Below, in pieces: positions 24,668 to 33,760 of a DNA stretch of 64,000 nt. The notes beneath the pieces were generated by a model that saw only the letters and a program-made list of their open reading frames with translations, had not been told where the DNA came from and did not search any database. Location of the stretch: assembly GCF_025950525.1 (NCBI RefSeq), contig NZ_JAPDGS010000009.1, forward strand, positions 1-64,000, in the 5' to 3' direction. The number at the start of each line of letters is the position of its first letter. Within the stretch, counting starts at the first letter, position 1. Source of the stretch: Stagnihabitans lacustris (GTDB taxonomy: Bacteria > Pseudomonadota > Alphaproteobacteria > Rhodobacterales > Rhodobacteraceae). The position numbers were made by a program, and so were the translations under genes.

Positions 24668-25684
24668 ATGAACAAGACCCTCTTTCTCGGCACTCTTGCC
24701 GCCGCCGCGCTGACCGGGGCCGTGGCCCAGGCCGGCACGCTGGAGGACGTCAAGGCGCGCGGTGAGCTGAACTGCGGCTCCAACACCGGCCTGACCGGTT
24801 TCGGGGCGCCGGATGACAAGGGCGAATGGCATGGCTTTGACGTCGACCTGTGCAAGGCCGTCGCCGCTGCCGTGTTCGGCGATGCCTCCAAGGTGAAGTT
24901 CGTGCCGCTGACCGGTGAGACCCGTTTCACCGCGCTGGCTTCGGGCGAAGTCGACGTGCTGGTCCGCAACTCGACCTGGACCTATTCGCGCGACACCGAC
25001 CTTAAGTTCGATTTCGTCGCCGTGAACTACTATGACGGCCAGGGCTTCATGGTCAAAAAAGACCTCGGCGTTTCTTCGGCCAAAGAGCTTGATGGCGCGA
25101 CCGTCTGCATCCAGACCGGCACCACGACCGAGCTGAACCTTGCCGACTTCTTCAAGGCCAACAACATCACCTATACCCCGGTGAACGTGGCCGACGACGG
25201 CGAGGCGCTGCGCCAGTTCACCGCCGGCGCTTGCGACACCTATACGACCGACGCTTCGGGTCTGGCTTCGACCCGCGCGACGCTGCCCGATCCGGACAAC
25301 TACATCATTCTGCCGGAAATCATCTCGAAAGAGCCTTTGGGCCCGGTCGTCCGTCATGGCGACAATGCCTGGGGTGACGTGATCCGCTGGACCTATTTCG
25401 CGCTGCTGACCGCAGAGGAAAAGGGCATCACCAAGGCCAATATCGAAGAAGTCGCCACCTCGACCCAAGACCCGGAAATCAAGCGTATCCTGGGCCTGGA
25501 AGGCGATCTCGGCAAGATGCTGGGCCTGGACGCCACCTTTGCCAAGGCCGCGATTGCCGCCAACGGCAACTATGGCGAGATCTTTGAGGCCAATATCGGT
25601 GTTGCAACCCCGATCAAACTGGCCCGTGGTCTGAACGCGCTGTGGACCCAAGGCGGTCTGCAATACGCTCCGCCCTTCCGGTGA
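24668..25684 (+). CDS. bztA: Glutamate/glutamine/aspartate/asparagine ABC transporter, periplasmic binding protein
   Basis: A 338-residue SBP_bac_3 protein with a signal peptide (MNKTLFLGTLAAAALTGAVAQA) and the motif GFDVDLCKAVAAAVFGD. Long form and gene order match BztA of Rhodobacter capsulatus and AapJ of rhizobia. The 220-bp upstream region has a short GCTCTG/CAGAGC hairpin just before the ribosome-binding site but no clear promoter that I can name. It is followed by a strong hairpin, typical when the binding protein is made in excess over the permeases. Confidence 0.94.
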   Translation: MNKTLFLGTLAAAALTGAVAQAGTLEDVKARGELNCGSNTGLTGFGAPDDKGEWHGFDVDLCKAVAAAVFGDASKVKFVPLTGETRFTALASGEVDVLVRNSTWTYSRDTDLKFDFVAVNYYDGQGFMVKKDLGVSSAKELDGATVCIQTGTTTELNLADFFKANNITYTPVNVADDGEALRQFTAGACDTYTTDASGLASTRATLPDPDNYIILPEIISKEPLGPVVRHGDNAWGDVIRWTYFALLTAEEKGITKANIEEVATSTQDPEIKRILGLEGDLGKMLGLDATFAKAAIAANGNYGEIFEANIGVATPIKLARGLNALWTQGGLQYAPPFR

Positions 25685-25694
25685 TCTGAAAAAA

Positions 25695-25722
25695 GGGGCG
25701 CGACCGGATCAGGTCGCGCCCC
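25695..25722 (+). terminator. bztA-bztB intercistronic hairpin
   Basis: A perfect 11-bp stem (GGGGCGCGACC / GGTCGCGCCCC) with loop GGATCA and no T tract. It probably stabilises the bztA message or causes partial termination, giving more binding protein than membrane subunits. Confidence 0.75.
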
Positions 25723-25780
25723 AACCATAACGCTCGTAACAGACCGGCATGAACCGGCGGAGCGTCCAAGGGGGAAATAA

Positions 25781-27025
25781 ATGGCCTATGCCACAGAGCC
25801 GCCGACCCAAGGGTTTCGGCTGAGCCAACTCATCTACGACACACGTTATCGCGGCATCACGATCCAGGTCGTGACCTTGGTGCTGGTGATCGCCGCCCTG
25901 TCCTGGCTTTTGGGCAACCTAAGCGCCAACCTGGCCGCCAAGGGCAAGGACATCGACTTTTCCTTTTTGTGGAGCCGCGCCGGCTATGACATCGGCCAGA
26001 CGCTGATCCCCTATACCAACGACGACAACCACTTTCGCGCGGCGATGGTCGGCCTGGTGAACACGCTTGTCGTGGCGCTTTTGGCGGCTTTTCTTTCGAC
26101 GGTGCTGGGGGTGCTGATCGGTGTTCTGCGTCTGTCGAAGAACTGGCTCGTGTCGCGCCTGATGGGCGCCTATGTCGAACTTTTGCGCAATATCCCGCTG
26201 GTTCTGTGGATCGTGCTGACCTATGCGATCTTGTCCGAGGCCGCGCCAGAGCCCAAGGATTTCAAGGTTGTGGACGGGGTGGCCAAGCAAGAGATGTTCC
26301 TTGGCATCGCCGCCGTCACCAACCGGTATACCACGATGCCTGCTCCGACGCTGGACCGGCCCTTGCCCGAAATCGCCGGGGTTCCGACCTCGGGGCTTGC
26401 GGTGATCCTGGTGCTGATGGCCTCGTTCTGGGTGCTAAGCCTGATCCGCCGCCGCGCGACCCGCGTGCAAGAGGCGACCGGCGTCCGTCCCGGCACCTTT
26501 TGGCCGGGGGCCGCCGTGCTGGTCTTGCCCGTCGTGACGCTGTTGATCACCATGGGCTTTCACCTTGATTACCCCGAATTCAAGGGCTTCAACTTCAAGG
26601 GCGGCTTGCAACTGTCCCATGCTTTCACCGCCATGGTGATATCGCTGTCGCTGTATTACGCCGCCGTCACGGCCGAAGTCGTGCGCGGTGGCATCCAGGC
26701 GATCAGCCGCGGGCAGTCCGAGGCCGCCTTCGCCCTGGGCCTGCGTCCGGGCCGCACCATGAGCCTGGTGATCCTGCCCCAGGCGCTGCGGGTCATCATC
26801 CCGCCGCAGATTTCCAACTACCTGTCGTTGGTCAAGGACACCTCTTTGGGCATCGCGGCCAGCTATTTGGACCTGCGTGGCACGCTGGGCGGCATCACCT
26901 CGAACCAGACGGGGCGCGAGCTGGAATGTATGCTGCTGATGATGGGGATCTACCTGTCGATCTCGCTGATCCTGTCTGGCCTGCTGAATTTCTACAACGC
27001 CTCCGTCAAGCTGAAGGAGCGCTGA
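25781..27025 (+). CDS. bztB: Amino-acid ABC transporter permease BztB
   Basis: A 414-residue membrane protein, longer than simple His/Glu permeases because of the extra N-terminal helices and periplasmic insert seen in BztB/AapQ. The ABC-contact (EAA) loop is EAAFALGLRPGRTMSLVILP. It pairs with bztC to form the channel. GGGGGAAATA precedes the ATG; one nucleotide separates it from bztC. Confidence 0.94.
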   Translation: MAYATEPPTQGFRLSQLIYDTRYRGITIQVVTLVLVIAALSWLLGNLSANLAAKGKDIDFSFLWSRAGYDIGQTLIPYTNDDNHFRAAMVGLVNTLVVALLAAFLSTVLGVLIGVLRLSKNWLVSRLMGAYVELLRNIPLVLWIVLTYAILSEAAPEPKDFKVVDGVAKQEMFLGIAAVTNRYTTMPAPTLDRPLPEIAGVPTSGLAVILVLMASFWVLSLIRRRATRVQEATGVRPGTFWPGAAVLVLPVVTLLITMGFHLDYPEFKGFNFKGGLQLSHAFTAMVISLSLYYAAVTAEVVRGGIQAISRGQSEAAFALGLRPGRTMSLVILPQALRVIIPPQISNYLSLVKDTSLGIAASYLDLRGTLGGITSNQTGRELECMLLMMGIYLSISLILSGLLNFYNASVKLKER

Positions 27026-27026
27026 C

Positions 27027-28457
27027 ATGATCGCATTTGTGCGCAAGGAAATGCTGGAAGCCTCGCCGCCGCCGGCCTCGCAACACGGCTGGCAAGGGTG
27101 GATGCGCGAAAACCTGTTTTCCAGCCCGCTGAACATCGCGCTGACCTTTGTGACCTGGATCGCTCTTGGAGCCTTCACAAATATGGCCGTAACCTGGCTG
27201 CTGCACGGGGTTTGGACGGCAGACAGCTATCTGGAATGTCAGGAGATCATCCTCGCCTATTACGGCCCCGAAGCTTCGGGTCCTTGTTGGGCGGTGATCC
27301 GCGAGCGGTGGCACCAGTTCATCTTCGGCTTTTATCCGGTCGAGGAGTGGTGGCGGCCGGTCTTCTGCTTTGGCCTGATGATGCTGGCCTTTGTGGCGCC
27401 GCTGTTTTCGGATGATGTGCGCAATGCCCGGCGGGTGATCGTGCCGGTGGGCGTTCTGACCCTGGTGCTGATGGTCCTGGCCTCGGCGCCGGTGGCGGCC
27501 TGCGTAATCGGCGCGGTGATCTTTGTCGGGGCGCTGGCGATTTCGGCCAAACCGCTGCGGCTCTTGCCCTGGACCGGGGTTTATCCCTTCGTTGCCGTCT
27601 GGCTTTTGTGGGGCGGCAGCTTGGCCGGGCCGGTCATGGCGCTGCTGGGGCTTGTCATCCTTGGGATGGTGGTCCGATTGCTCAGCGGCAGGTTGGGCGT
27701 GCCGCTGTCGGCCGGGCTTGGCATCGTCGCGGCCTTTGTCTGGTGGACGATGCTGGAGCCGCAGATTGCGGCAAGCCTGCCCGGGGACCTGGCTTTCCTT
27801 GCGCAGGTCGGTTCCGAGAACATCGGCGGCTTCCTCCTGGCCTTTGTCATCGGGGTTTCGGCCATCAGCATGGCCTTGCCGCTGGGGATACTTCTGGCCC
27901 TGGGGCGGCGGTCTGACCTGTTCATCGTGAACAAGCTGTCGGTCGGCTTCATCGAATTCGTTCGCGGCGTGCCCCTGATCACGCTGCTGTTCACCGCCTC
28001 GCTCTTGCTGCAATATTTCCTGCCGCCGCAGGTGCAGTTCGAAACCGTCCTGCGCGTCATCATCCTGGTCACGTTCTTTTCCGCCGCCTATATCGCCGAG
28101 GTGATCCGCGGCGGGCTTGCCGGCCTGCCCAAGGGCCAGCAAGAGGCCGCGGATGCGCTGGGGTTGGACTATTGGCAGGCGCAAAGGCTGATCATCCTGC
28201 CCCAGGCGCTGAAGATTTCGATCCCCGGAATCGTCAACGTCTTCATCGGGTTGTTCAAGGACACGACGCTGGTCAGCTTTGTGGGCCTGATGGACCCCTT
28301 GCGCGGCGTCACCGCCATCGTGCGCGCCGATATCGACTGGAAGGGCGCCTATTGGGAGCCCTATCTTTTCGTCGCCGCCATCTTCTTCGTCGCCTGTTTC
28401 GGGATGAGCCGCTATGCGCTTTATCTGGAAGCCCGGCTGAAAACCGATCATCGCTGA
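27027..28457 (+). CDS. bztC: Amino-acid ABC transporter permease BztC
   Basis: A 476-residue permease with many N-terminal membrane helices (residues about 80-250) before the conserved transport domain. The EAA loop is EAADALGLDYWQAQRLIILP. It matches BztC/AapM in length and position. bztD follows after 8 nt. Confidence 0.94.
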   Translation: MIAFVRKEMLEASPPPASQHGWQGWMRENLFSSPLNIALTFVTWIALGAFTNMAVTWLLHGVWTADSYLECQEIILAYYGPEASGPCWAVIRERWHQFIFGFYPVEEWWRPVFCFGLMMLAFVAPLFSDDVRNARRVIVPVGVLTLVLMVLASAPVAACVIGAVIFVGALAISAKPLRLLPWTGVYPFVAVWLLWGGSLAGPVMALLGLVILGMVVRLLSGRLGVPLSAGLGIVAAFVWWTMLEPQIAASLPGDLAFLAQVGSENIGGFLLAFVIGVSAISMALPLGILLALGRRSDLFIVNKLSVGFIEFVRGVPLITLLFTASLLLQYFLPPQVQFETVLRVIILVTFFSAAYIAEVIRGGLAGLPKGQQEAADALGLDYWQAQRLIILPQALKISIPGIVNVFIGLFKDTTLVSFVGLMDPLRGVTAIVRADIDWKGAYWEPYLFVAAIFFVACFGMSRYALYLEARLKTDHR

Positions 28458-28465
28458 GGTGTCAA

Positions 28466-29230
28466 ATGGCTGAAGCCGCTATGAAAATTTCTCAAGAAGT
28501 GGCCGTGCAGATCACGGGCATGAACAAGTGGTATGGCACCTTTCACGTGCTGCGCGACATCGACCTGACGGTGCAGCGGGGCGAGCGGATCGTGGTCTGC
28601 GGACCCTCGGGGTCGGGCAAGTCGACGCTGATCCGCTGCATCAACCGGCTGGAGGAACATCAGGCCGGGCGCATCGTGGTGGACGGGACCGAGCTGACCA
28701 ACGACCTGAAGAACATCGACAAGGTGCGCTCAGAGGTCGGGATGGTGTTCCAGCATTTCAACCTGTTTCCGCATCTGACGATCCTGGAGAATTGCACGCT
28801 GGCGCCGATCTGGGTCCGCAAGGTCCCGAAGAAAGAGGCCGAAGAGACGGCGATGCACTTCCTGGAGAAGGTCAAGATCCCGGAGCAGGCGCATAAATAC
28901 CCCGGTCAGCTTTCGGGCGGGCAACAGCAGCGGGTGGCGATTGCCCGCAGCCTGTGCATGAAACCGCGGATCATGCTGTTCGACGAGCCGACCAGTGCCT
29001 TGGACCCCGAGATGATCAAGGAGGTCCTGGATACGATGATCGCCTTGGCGCAAGAGGGGATGACGATGCTGTGCGTCACGCATGAGATGGGCTTTGCCCA
29101 GGCGGTTGCGAACCGGGTCATCTTTATGGACAAGGGGCAGATCGTCGAACAGAACGAGCCGCGCGAGTTTTTCAACAACCCGCAGTCGGAGCGGACCAAG
29201 CTGTTCCTGTCGCAAATCCTGGGGCACTAG
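28466..29230 (+). CDS. bztD: Amino-acid ABC transporter ATP-binding protein BztD
   Basis: A 254-residue ABC ATPase: Walker [10 protein letters not shown], signature LSGGQQQRVAIARSL, Walker B IMLFDEPTSALDPE, and the switch His in CVTHEM. The N-terminus MNKWYGTFHVLRDIDL is typical of polar amino-acid importers. The ATG at 28466 follows GAGGT. Last gene of bztABCD. Confidence 0.95.
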   Translation: MAEAAMKISQEVAVQITGMNKWYGTFHVLRDIDLTVQRGERIVVCGPSGSGKSTLIRCINRLEEHQAGRIVVDGTELTNDLKNIDKVRSEVGMVFQHFNLFPHLTILENCTLAPIWVRKVPKKEAEETAMHFLEKVKIPEQAHKYPGQLSGGQQQRVAIARSLCMKPRIMLFDEPTSALDPEMIKEVLDTMIALAQEGMTMLCVTHEMGFAQAVANRVIFMDKGQIVEQNEPREFFNNPQSERTKLFLSQILGH

Positions 29231-29260
29231 GCCCAAAGCGCTAGGCGAGGGGCCCAAAGC

Positions 29261-29283
29261 GCAAAACGGGAAACCCGTTTTGC
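29261..29283 (+). terminator. Terminator after bztD
   Basis: A perfect 10-bp stem (GCAAAACGGG / CCCGTTTTGC) with an AAA loop, 30 nt after the bztD stop. The T run lies inside the stem's descending arm. It may work in both directions, since sixA-like transcription comes from the other side. Confidence 0.7.
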
Positions 29284-29300
29284 CGCCCGGCGGGCCCAAG

Positions 29301-29328
29301 CCGGGGGAGGGGCAAGCCCCTCCCCCGG
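29301..29328 (-). terminator. G-rich palindrome at the 3' end of the sixA-like gene
   Basis: Perfect 13-nt arms (CCGGGGGAGGGGC / GCCCCTCCCCCGG) separated by AA. Read on the minus strand it follows a GGGGTGGGGGTCC stretch and resembles the element after rarA (22280-22323). It lies about 95 nt past the minus-strand gene's stop. Confidence 0.5.
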
Positions 29329-29420
29329 ACCCCCACCCCGGCGCCCAAGGTCATGGCGTGGGGATTTGGCAAGGGTCGGGCTTTAACCCGCAGCTCTTGC
29401 CAATCCCGCTCCTGGAACCG

Positions 29421-29921
29421 TCAGGCGATTTCCTTCGGCACGATGAAGTCATCGGCAACGCCCAGACCCCAAGTGACCTGATCCCAGCTGTCGACCGCGA
29501 AATCACAAACCAGGGTGGCCCCGGTCGGGTAATGGGCAAAGCCGTCATGGGTCGGCACCATGGCCACGATGCGGCTGGCGAATTCCGAGATGCCGGGGTT
29601 ATGGCCCACCAGCATCACCACATCCGCCGTCGCATGGCGCAGCACGGCCAGCATAACATCGGGGCCGGCGTGATACAGCGTCGGCTTCAGCGTCGGCTCG
29701 GGCGCCTCGGGCAGGGCGGGCGCGATGCCGGCCCAGGTCTCGCGGGTGCGCAGCGCGTCCGAACACAGCACCTCGCCGGGGACATAGCCGCGGCTGGCCA
29801 GCCACTGACCAAGGTCCTTGGCCGCCGCATGGCCGCGCTCGTTCAGGGGGCGGTCGTGGTCGGGCGCATTGGGGTCATCCCAGCTTGATTTCGCATGGCG
29901 CGTCAGAATCAGTCGCTTCAT
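29421..29921 (-). CDS. Histidine phosphatase family protein (SixA-like)
   Basis: A 166-residue member of the histidine-phosphatase superfamily: RHAKSSWDDP at residues 8-17 holds the catalytic His, and VGHNPGISEF the second His. It is the size of SixA phosphohistidine phosphatases, which dephosphorylate HPr-type or HPt proteins. The actual substrate is unknown. It lies 26 nt after the ferredoxin-like gene in an argB-led operon. Confidence 0.88.
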   Translation of the reverse strand: MKRLILTRHAKSSWDDPNAPDHDRPLNERGHAAAKDLGQWLASRGYVPGEVLCSDALRTRETWAGIAPALPEAPEPTLKPTLYHAGPDVMLAVLRHATADVVMLVGHNPGISEFASRIVAMVPTHDGFAHYPTGATLVCDFAVDSWDQVTWGLGVADDFIVPKEIA

Positions 29922-29947
29922 CCCCTACCTCCCAGGACGTGACGGGT

Positions 29948-30571
29948 TCACCCCGTCTTGTGGAACCGGCCCATGTGATAGGCCGATTGCACCTCAAGTC
30001 TTGCATAGGCATGGGAGGCGGGGCAAGCGCGGCGTGTGAGGCAACCGCCGGACAGGCAGGCGGAGCCCTTGTCGTCCAACCACTTATGGCAGGCCGGGAC
30101 GTCGTAGCCCGTGGCGCCAAGGGCTGCGGCGGGGCAGGCGGTCAGGCAAGGCGCAGGGCAGGTGTCGCAGGGGCGGGGCAGGGGCGGGGGGATCTCGACC
30201 CGGGTCTTCAGCGCCAGGGCGCCCCGAAACGAAACCAAAAGCCCCTGGTCAGAGTGGACCAACAGCTTGACCGGACTTTCCCAGACGCGGCCGCTGCGCA
30301 GCGCCCAGCGGTAAAACGGATGATAGGGCGGCCCGCCGAAGGGAAAAATCGCCTTGGCGCCCATGTCGCAGGCGATGCGGCCGATGGTGCGGCGCGACCA
30401 GTCGTCGATCGGGTCCGGGTGGGTCCAATCAGCTTGGGCCTGTATATGGGCCCAAAAGCCGGGCTCTTTGGGGCCCAGCAACAGCAGGGTCTGGGTCCCC
30501 GGGGGGAAGCCCTCTTCGTCGGGCTGGGGATGAAAACCGCCCAAGATTTCAAGGTGATGGGCGGCGAACAT
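29948..30571 (-). CDS. Ferredoxin-like 4Fe-4S protein
   Basis: A 207-residue protein with a Cys cluster CDTCPAPCLTACP around residue 134 and a further CLSGGCLTRRACP near 173. The first motif has CxxCxxxCxxxCP spacing rather than the classical CxxCxxCxxxCP. The layout recalls the C-terminal cluster region of QueG-like proteins, without their catalytic domain. One nucleotide separates it from argB, so it is probably co-transcribed. Function unknown. Confidence 0.72.
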   Translation of the reverse strand: MFAAHHLEILGGFHPQPDEEGFPPGTQTLLLLGPKEPGFWAHIQAQADWTHPDPIDDWSRRTIGRIACDMGAKAIFPFGGPPYHPFYRWALRSGRVWESPVKLLVHSDQGLLVSFRGALALKTRVEIPPPLPRPCDTCPAPCLTACPAAALGATGYDVPACHKWLDDKGSACLSGGCLTRRACPASHAYARLEVQSAYHMGRFHKTG

Positions 30572-30572
30572 C

Positions 30573-31472
30573 TTAGCGCCGCACGCGGGGCTTCACGCGC
30601 GGCTCGGTCGAGCGGATCTGGCTGCCCGCGCCGTGATCGGTGAAAAGCTCCAGGATTGCGGCATTGGGCAGGCGCCCGTCCAGGATCGTGACGGCGCGAA
30701 CGCCTTGTTCCAGGGCGTCAAGCGCGGTTTCGGCCTTGGGGATCATTCCGCCCGAAATCGTGCCGTCCTTGATCATGCCGCGAATCTCGTCGGGGGTGAT
30801 CTGGGTCAGGACCTCTCCGGCGGCGTTTTTCACGCCCGGAACATCGGTCAGCAGAAGCAGGCGGTCGGCCTTCAGCGCGCCCGCGATGGCCCCGGCGGCC
30901 GTGTCGCCGTTGACGTTGAAGGTCTCGTTGTCCGCCATTCCGGTCGCCACGGGGGCCACCACCGGGATAATACCGGCGGCGTAAAGGTCGCGCAGAACCT
31001 GCACATTCATCTCGACCGGCCGGCCGACAAAGCCCAGTTCGGGATCGTCGGCCTCGCAGACCATCAGGTCGTCGTCCTTGCCGCTGATGCCGACCGCGCG
31101 CCCGCCCTGATCGTTGATCGCCTGAACGATCCGCTTGTTCACCAGGCCCGAGAGGATCATCTCCACAACCTCGACCGTGGCCTTGTCCGTCACCCTTTTG
31201 CCGCGCACGAATTCCGACTTGATGCCCAGCTTGGTCAGCATCTCGTTGATCATCGGCCCGCCGCCATGAACCACGACCGGGTTGACGCCGACCTGTTTCA
31301 TCAAAACGACGTCGCGGGCGAATTCCGCCATGGCGGCATCGTCGCCCATGGCATTGCCGCCGAACTTGACCACGACCACAGCGCCGGAAAAGCGTTGCAG
31401 GTGGGGCAGGGCCTCGGAGAGCATTTTGGCGGTGGCGAGGGCAGCTTCACGGCTCACGGTATGGGCTTTCAT
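30573..31472 (-). CDS. argB: Acetylglutamate kinase
   Basis: A 299-residue ArgB, second step of arginine synthesis (N-acetylglutamate to its 5-phosphate). [22 protein letters not shown] and [12 protein letters not shown] are diagnostic. Of two tandem ATGs the second (31472) has better spacing from GGAG. The frame is open to 32075 but that extension overlaps the SDR gene and is not real. First gene of argB-ferredoxin-sixA. Confidence 0.96.
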   Translation of the reverse strand: MKAHTVSREAALATAKMLSEALPHLQRFSGAVVVVKFGGNAMGDDAAMAEFARDVVLMKQVGVNPVVVHGGGPMINEMLTKLGIKSEFVRGKRVTDKATVEVVEMILSGLVNKRIVQAINDQGGRAVGISGKDDDLMVCEADDPELGFVGRPVEMNVQVLRDLYAAGIIPVVAPVATGMADNETFNVNGDTAAGAIAGALKADRLLLLTDVPGVKNAAGEVLTQITPDEIRGMIKDGTISGGMIPKAETALDALEQGVRAVTILDGRLPNAAILELFTDHGAGSQIRSTEPRVKPRVRR

Positions 31473-31562
31473 CATTTTCTCCGGGGTTTGGCCCCGTTTA
31501 GGGCTTTTGCAGGCCTGTGCCAAGCGGCTTGCATGACCCGCCAAGGGGCGTAGACTGCGCGT

Positions 31563-32294
31563 ATGACCTATCAAAAAACTCTCGTCCTGACAGGGGCTTC
31601 GCGCGGAATCGGCCATGCCACCGTGAAACGGTTTTCCTCCGAGGGGTGGCGCGTGCTGACCTGTTCGCGCCAACCCTTCGATGCGCGCTGCCCCTGGCCG
31701 GGCGGCGAGGAGAATCACATCCAGATCGACCTGGCCTCGCCCGACAAGACCATCGCGGCCATCGAGGTGATCAAGTCCAAGATCGGCGGGCGGCTGGATG
31801 CCTTGGTGAACAATGCCGGGATTTCGCCGAAAGGGCCGAATGGGGCGCGGCTGTCGACGCTGACGACCGATTTGCGGACCTGGGGGCAGGTGTTTCACGT
31901 CAACTTCTTTGCCTCGATCGTGCTGGCGCGCGGGTTGATGGAGGAGTTGCAGGCCGCCAAAGGGTCGGTGGTGAACGTGACCTCGATTGCCGGGAGCCGC
32001 GTGCATCCCTTTGCCGGGGCGGCCTATGCGACGTCCAAGGCGGCGCTGGCGGCCCTGACGCGGGAAATGGCCCATGATTTCGGGCCCTTGGGGGTGCGCG
32101 TCAATGCGATTGCCCCCGGAGAGATCGAGACCTCGATCCTATCGCCGGGGACGGACAAGATCGTCGAGAAACTGCCGATGCAGCGTCTGGGACAGCCGCG
32201 GGAGGTGGCCGACGCGATCTGGTTCCTGTGTTCGGACCAGTCGAGCTATATCACCGGCTCCGAGCTTTTGGTGAACGGCGGGCAGCAGGTGTGA
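31563..32294 (+). CDS. Short-chain dehydrogenase/reductase
   Basis: A 243-residue SDR: cofactor motif TGASRGIG (10-17), structural NNAG, and catalytic Ser...YxxxK as SIAG and YATSK. The C-terminal [35 protein letters not shown] is classical SDR. Substrate cannot be predicted. It is divergent from argB and convergent with engB. Confidence 0.9.
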   Translation: MTYQKTLVLTGASRGIGHATVKRFSSEGWRVLTCSRQPFDARCPWPGGEENHIQIDLASPDKTIAAIEVIKSKIGGRLDALVNNAGISPKGPNGARLSTLTTDLRTWGQVFHVNFFASIVLARGLMEELQAAKGSVVNVTSIAGSRVHPFAGAAYATSKAALAALTREMAHDFGPLGVRVNAIAPGEIETSILSPGTDKIVEKLPMQRLGQPREVADAIWFLCSDQSSYITGSELLVNGGQQV

Positions 32295-32375
32295 CCAAAG
32301 GGTCCCGCCAGCGCGGGGACGATTGGACGCTTGGGGGGCAGGCCGTGCAGGATCGCCCGCCCCGCGAATCGGCCC

Positions 32376-33026
32376 TCAGGTCATATTCGCGATGATCGCG
32401 CGCAGGGTTTCGATCCCCAGACCCTCTTCCGACGAGGTCATGACGATCTCTGGGTAAGCGGCGGGGTGCTTTTTCAGCGTCTCTTGGACCTGGGCAAGGT
32501 TGGCGGCACGCGTCGCGCCGTTCACCTTGTCAGACTTGGTCATGACGACCTGGAAGGTGACGGCCGATTTGTTCAACAAATTCATGATCTCTTCGTCGAC
32601 CTCTTTCGCGCCGTGGCGCGTGTCGATCAGCACAAAGGCGCGGCGCAGCGTCTGGCGGCCCTGCAGGAACTGCTTCAACAGCCGCTGCCACTTTTCGACG
32701 ATGGCTTTCGGCGCCTCGGCATAACCATAGCCGGGCAGGTCGACGAGGTATTTTTCCTCGCCCAGTGCGAAGTAGTTGATTTCCTGCGTCCGACCCGGGG
32801 TGTTAGAGGCCCGCGCCAGGTTCTTGCGATTGGTCAAGGCGTTGATCAGGCTTGATTTCCCAACGTTCGACCGGCCTGCAAAACAGACCTCCAACCGGTC
32901 GGGCGGCGGCAGGTTCACCATCGCCGTGACGCCTTTGACGAAATCGACGGGACCGGCAAACAGCAGGCGCCCACGTTCCTTTGCAAAGGGTTCAGGCTCG
33001 GGGGCAAGGGGGAAGGTCAGGGTCAT
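32376..33026 (-). CDS. engB: Ribosome-biogenesis GTPase EngB/YsxC
   Basis: A 216-residue TrmE-Era-EngA-like GTPase: G1 GRSNVGKSS (51-59), G3 DLPGYGYAEA, G4 TKSDK. EngB assists 50S assembly. The ATG at 33026 is chosen by GGAG spacing and by its 4-nt overlap (ATGA) with the MOSC gene stop. Order yidC-MOSC-engB is typical of this bacterial group. Confidence 0.95.
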   Translation of the reverse strand: MTLTFPLAPEPEPFAKERGRLLFAGPVDFVKGVTAMVNLPPPDRLEVCFAGRSNVGKSSLINALTNRKNLARASNTPGRTQEINYFALGEEKYLVDLPGYGYAEAPKAIVEKWQRLLKQFLQGRQTLRRAFVLIDTRHGAKEVDEEIMNLLNKSAVTFQVVMTKSDKVNGATRAANLAQVQETLKKHPAAYPEIVMTSSEEGLGIETLRAIIANMT

Positions 33027-33760
33027 AGGAGGCTCCATGCGTCGTCGAGGGCGATCTTGCCACCCTGGAGGACCTTGGCGTAAACGCCGAAATCTTTGTG
33101 GCCAAAGGCCTGGTCAAGCGCGGTCAAGGTCTCGCCCGCGACCTCGCCGGTGGTGGGGTCGACGCAGGTGGCGCGGCAGCGGGTGATGCGTTCGGTGACG
33201 TCCAGGACGGCTTCGCCGATCTGCAGGCGGCGGCCGATCCAGTCGAATTCGGCCCAGGGGGCGGCGCCCTCAAGCCAGAGGTTGCCGCGGAAACGATGGG
33301 GAGAGAGGTCAATCCCCATCCGCTGCGACAGGTCGGCCAGCGAGGCAAGGTTCAGGATCGACACGGTCGGATAGTCGCTGTCGGTCAAGCCGCCTTCGTG
33401 GCGGACGACTTGCACAGGCTGGGCGCGGCCAGCGGGGACCAGCGGTTTCACCCAGGAGATCAAGCGGTTGGCATCTTCGGGCGCGTCGGGATTTACGGTG
33501 ATCGTGCCCAGCGTCGGATGGGTCAGGCGGACGTTGTCGCCCTCCATCGCGGCTTCGATTGCCATCAGTTGCGGGGTTTTGACGCCGCGCAGGAAGTTGT
33601 TGCACGACACCCAGCCGGGGGTCAGCTTGGCGGCCTCATGGGCAATGGCCCAGCGGCGGTCGAAGGGCAAGGTGGCGCCCTCCGAAAGCACAACGGACGC
33701 GAGAAACTCGCGTCCGTGGGCTTTGATCGGGTGGCGGGTGATCAGCGCCAGCCTGTTCAT
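33023..33760 (-). CDS. MOSC domain protein
   Basis: A 245-residue protein with an N-terminal MOSC_N beta barrel (MNRLALITRHPIKAHGREFL) and a MOSC domain with the conserved cysteine in ITRCRATCVDPTTGE. MOSC proteins carry sulfur or bind molybdenum cofactor; here the role is unassigned. It overlaps yidC and engB by 4 nt each (ATGA), so all three are coupled. Confidence 0.9.
   Translation of the reverse strand: MNRLALITRHPIKAHGREFLASVVLSEGATLPFDRRWAIAHEAAKLTPGWVSCNNFLRGVKTPQLMAIEAAMEGDNVRLTHPTLGTITVNPDAPEDANRLISWVKPLVPAGRAQPVQVVRHEGGLTDSDYPTVSILNLASLADLSQRMGIDLSPHRFRGNLWLEGAAPWAEFDWIGRRLQIGEAVLDVTERITRCRATCVDPTTGEVAGETLTALDQAFGHKDFGVYAKVLQGGKIALDDAWSLL

Noticed and set aside
31476-32075. N-terminal extension of argB to 32075
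   Set aside because: The extension overlaps the plus-strand SDR gene, is low-complexity in sequence, and the normal ArgB start with a ribosome-binding site lies at 31472.
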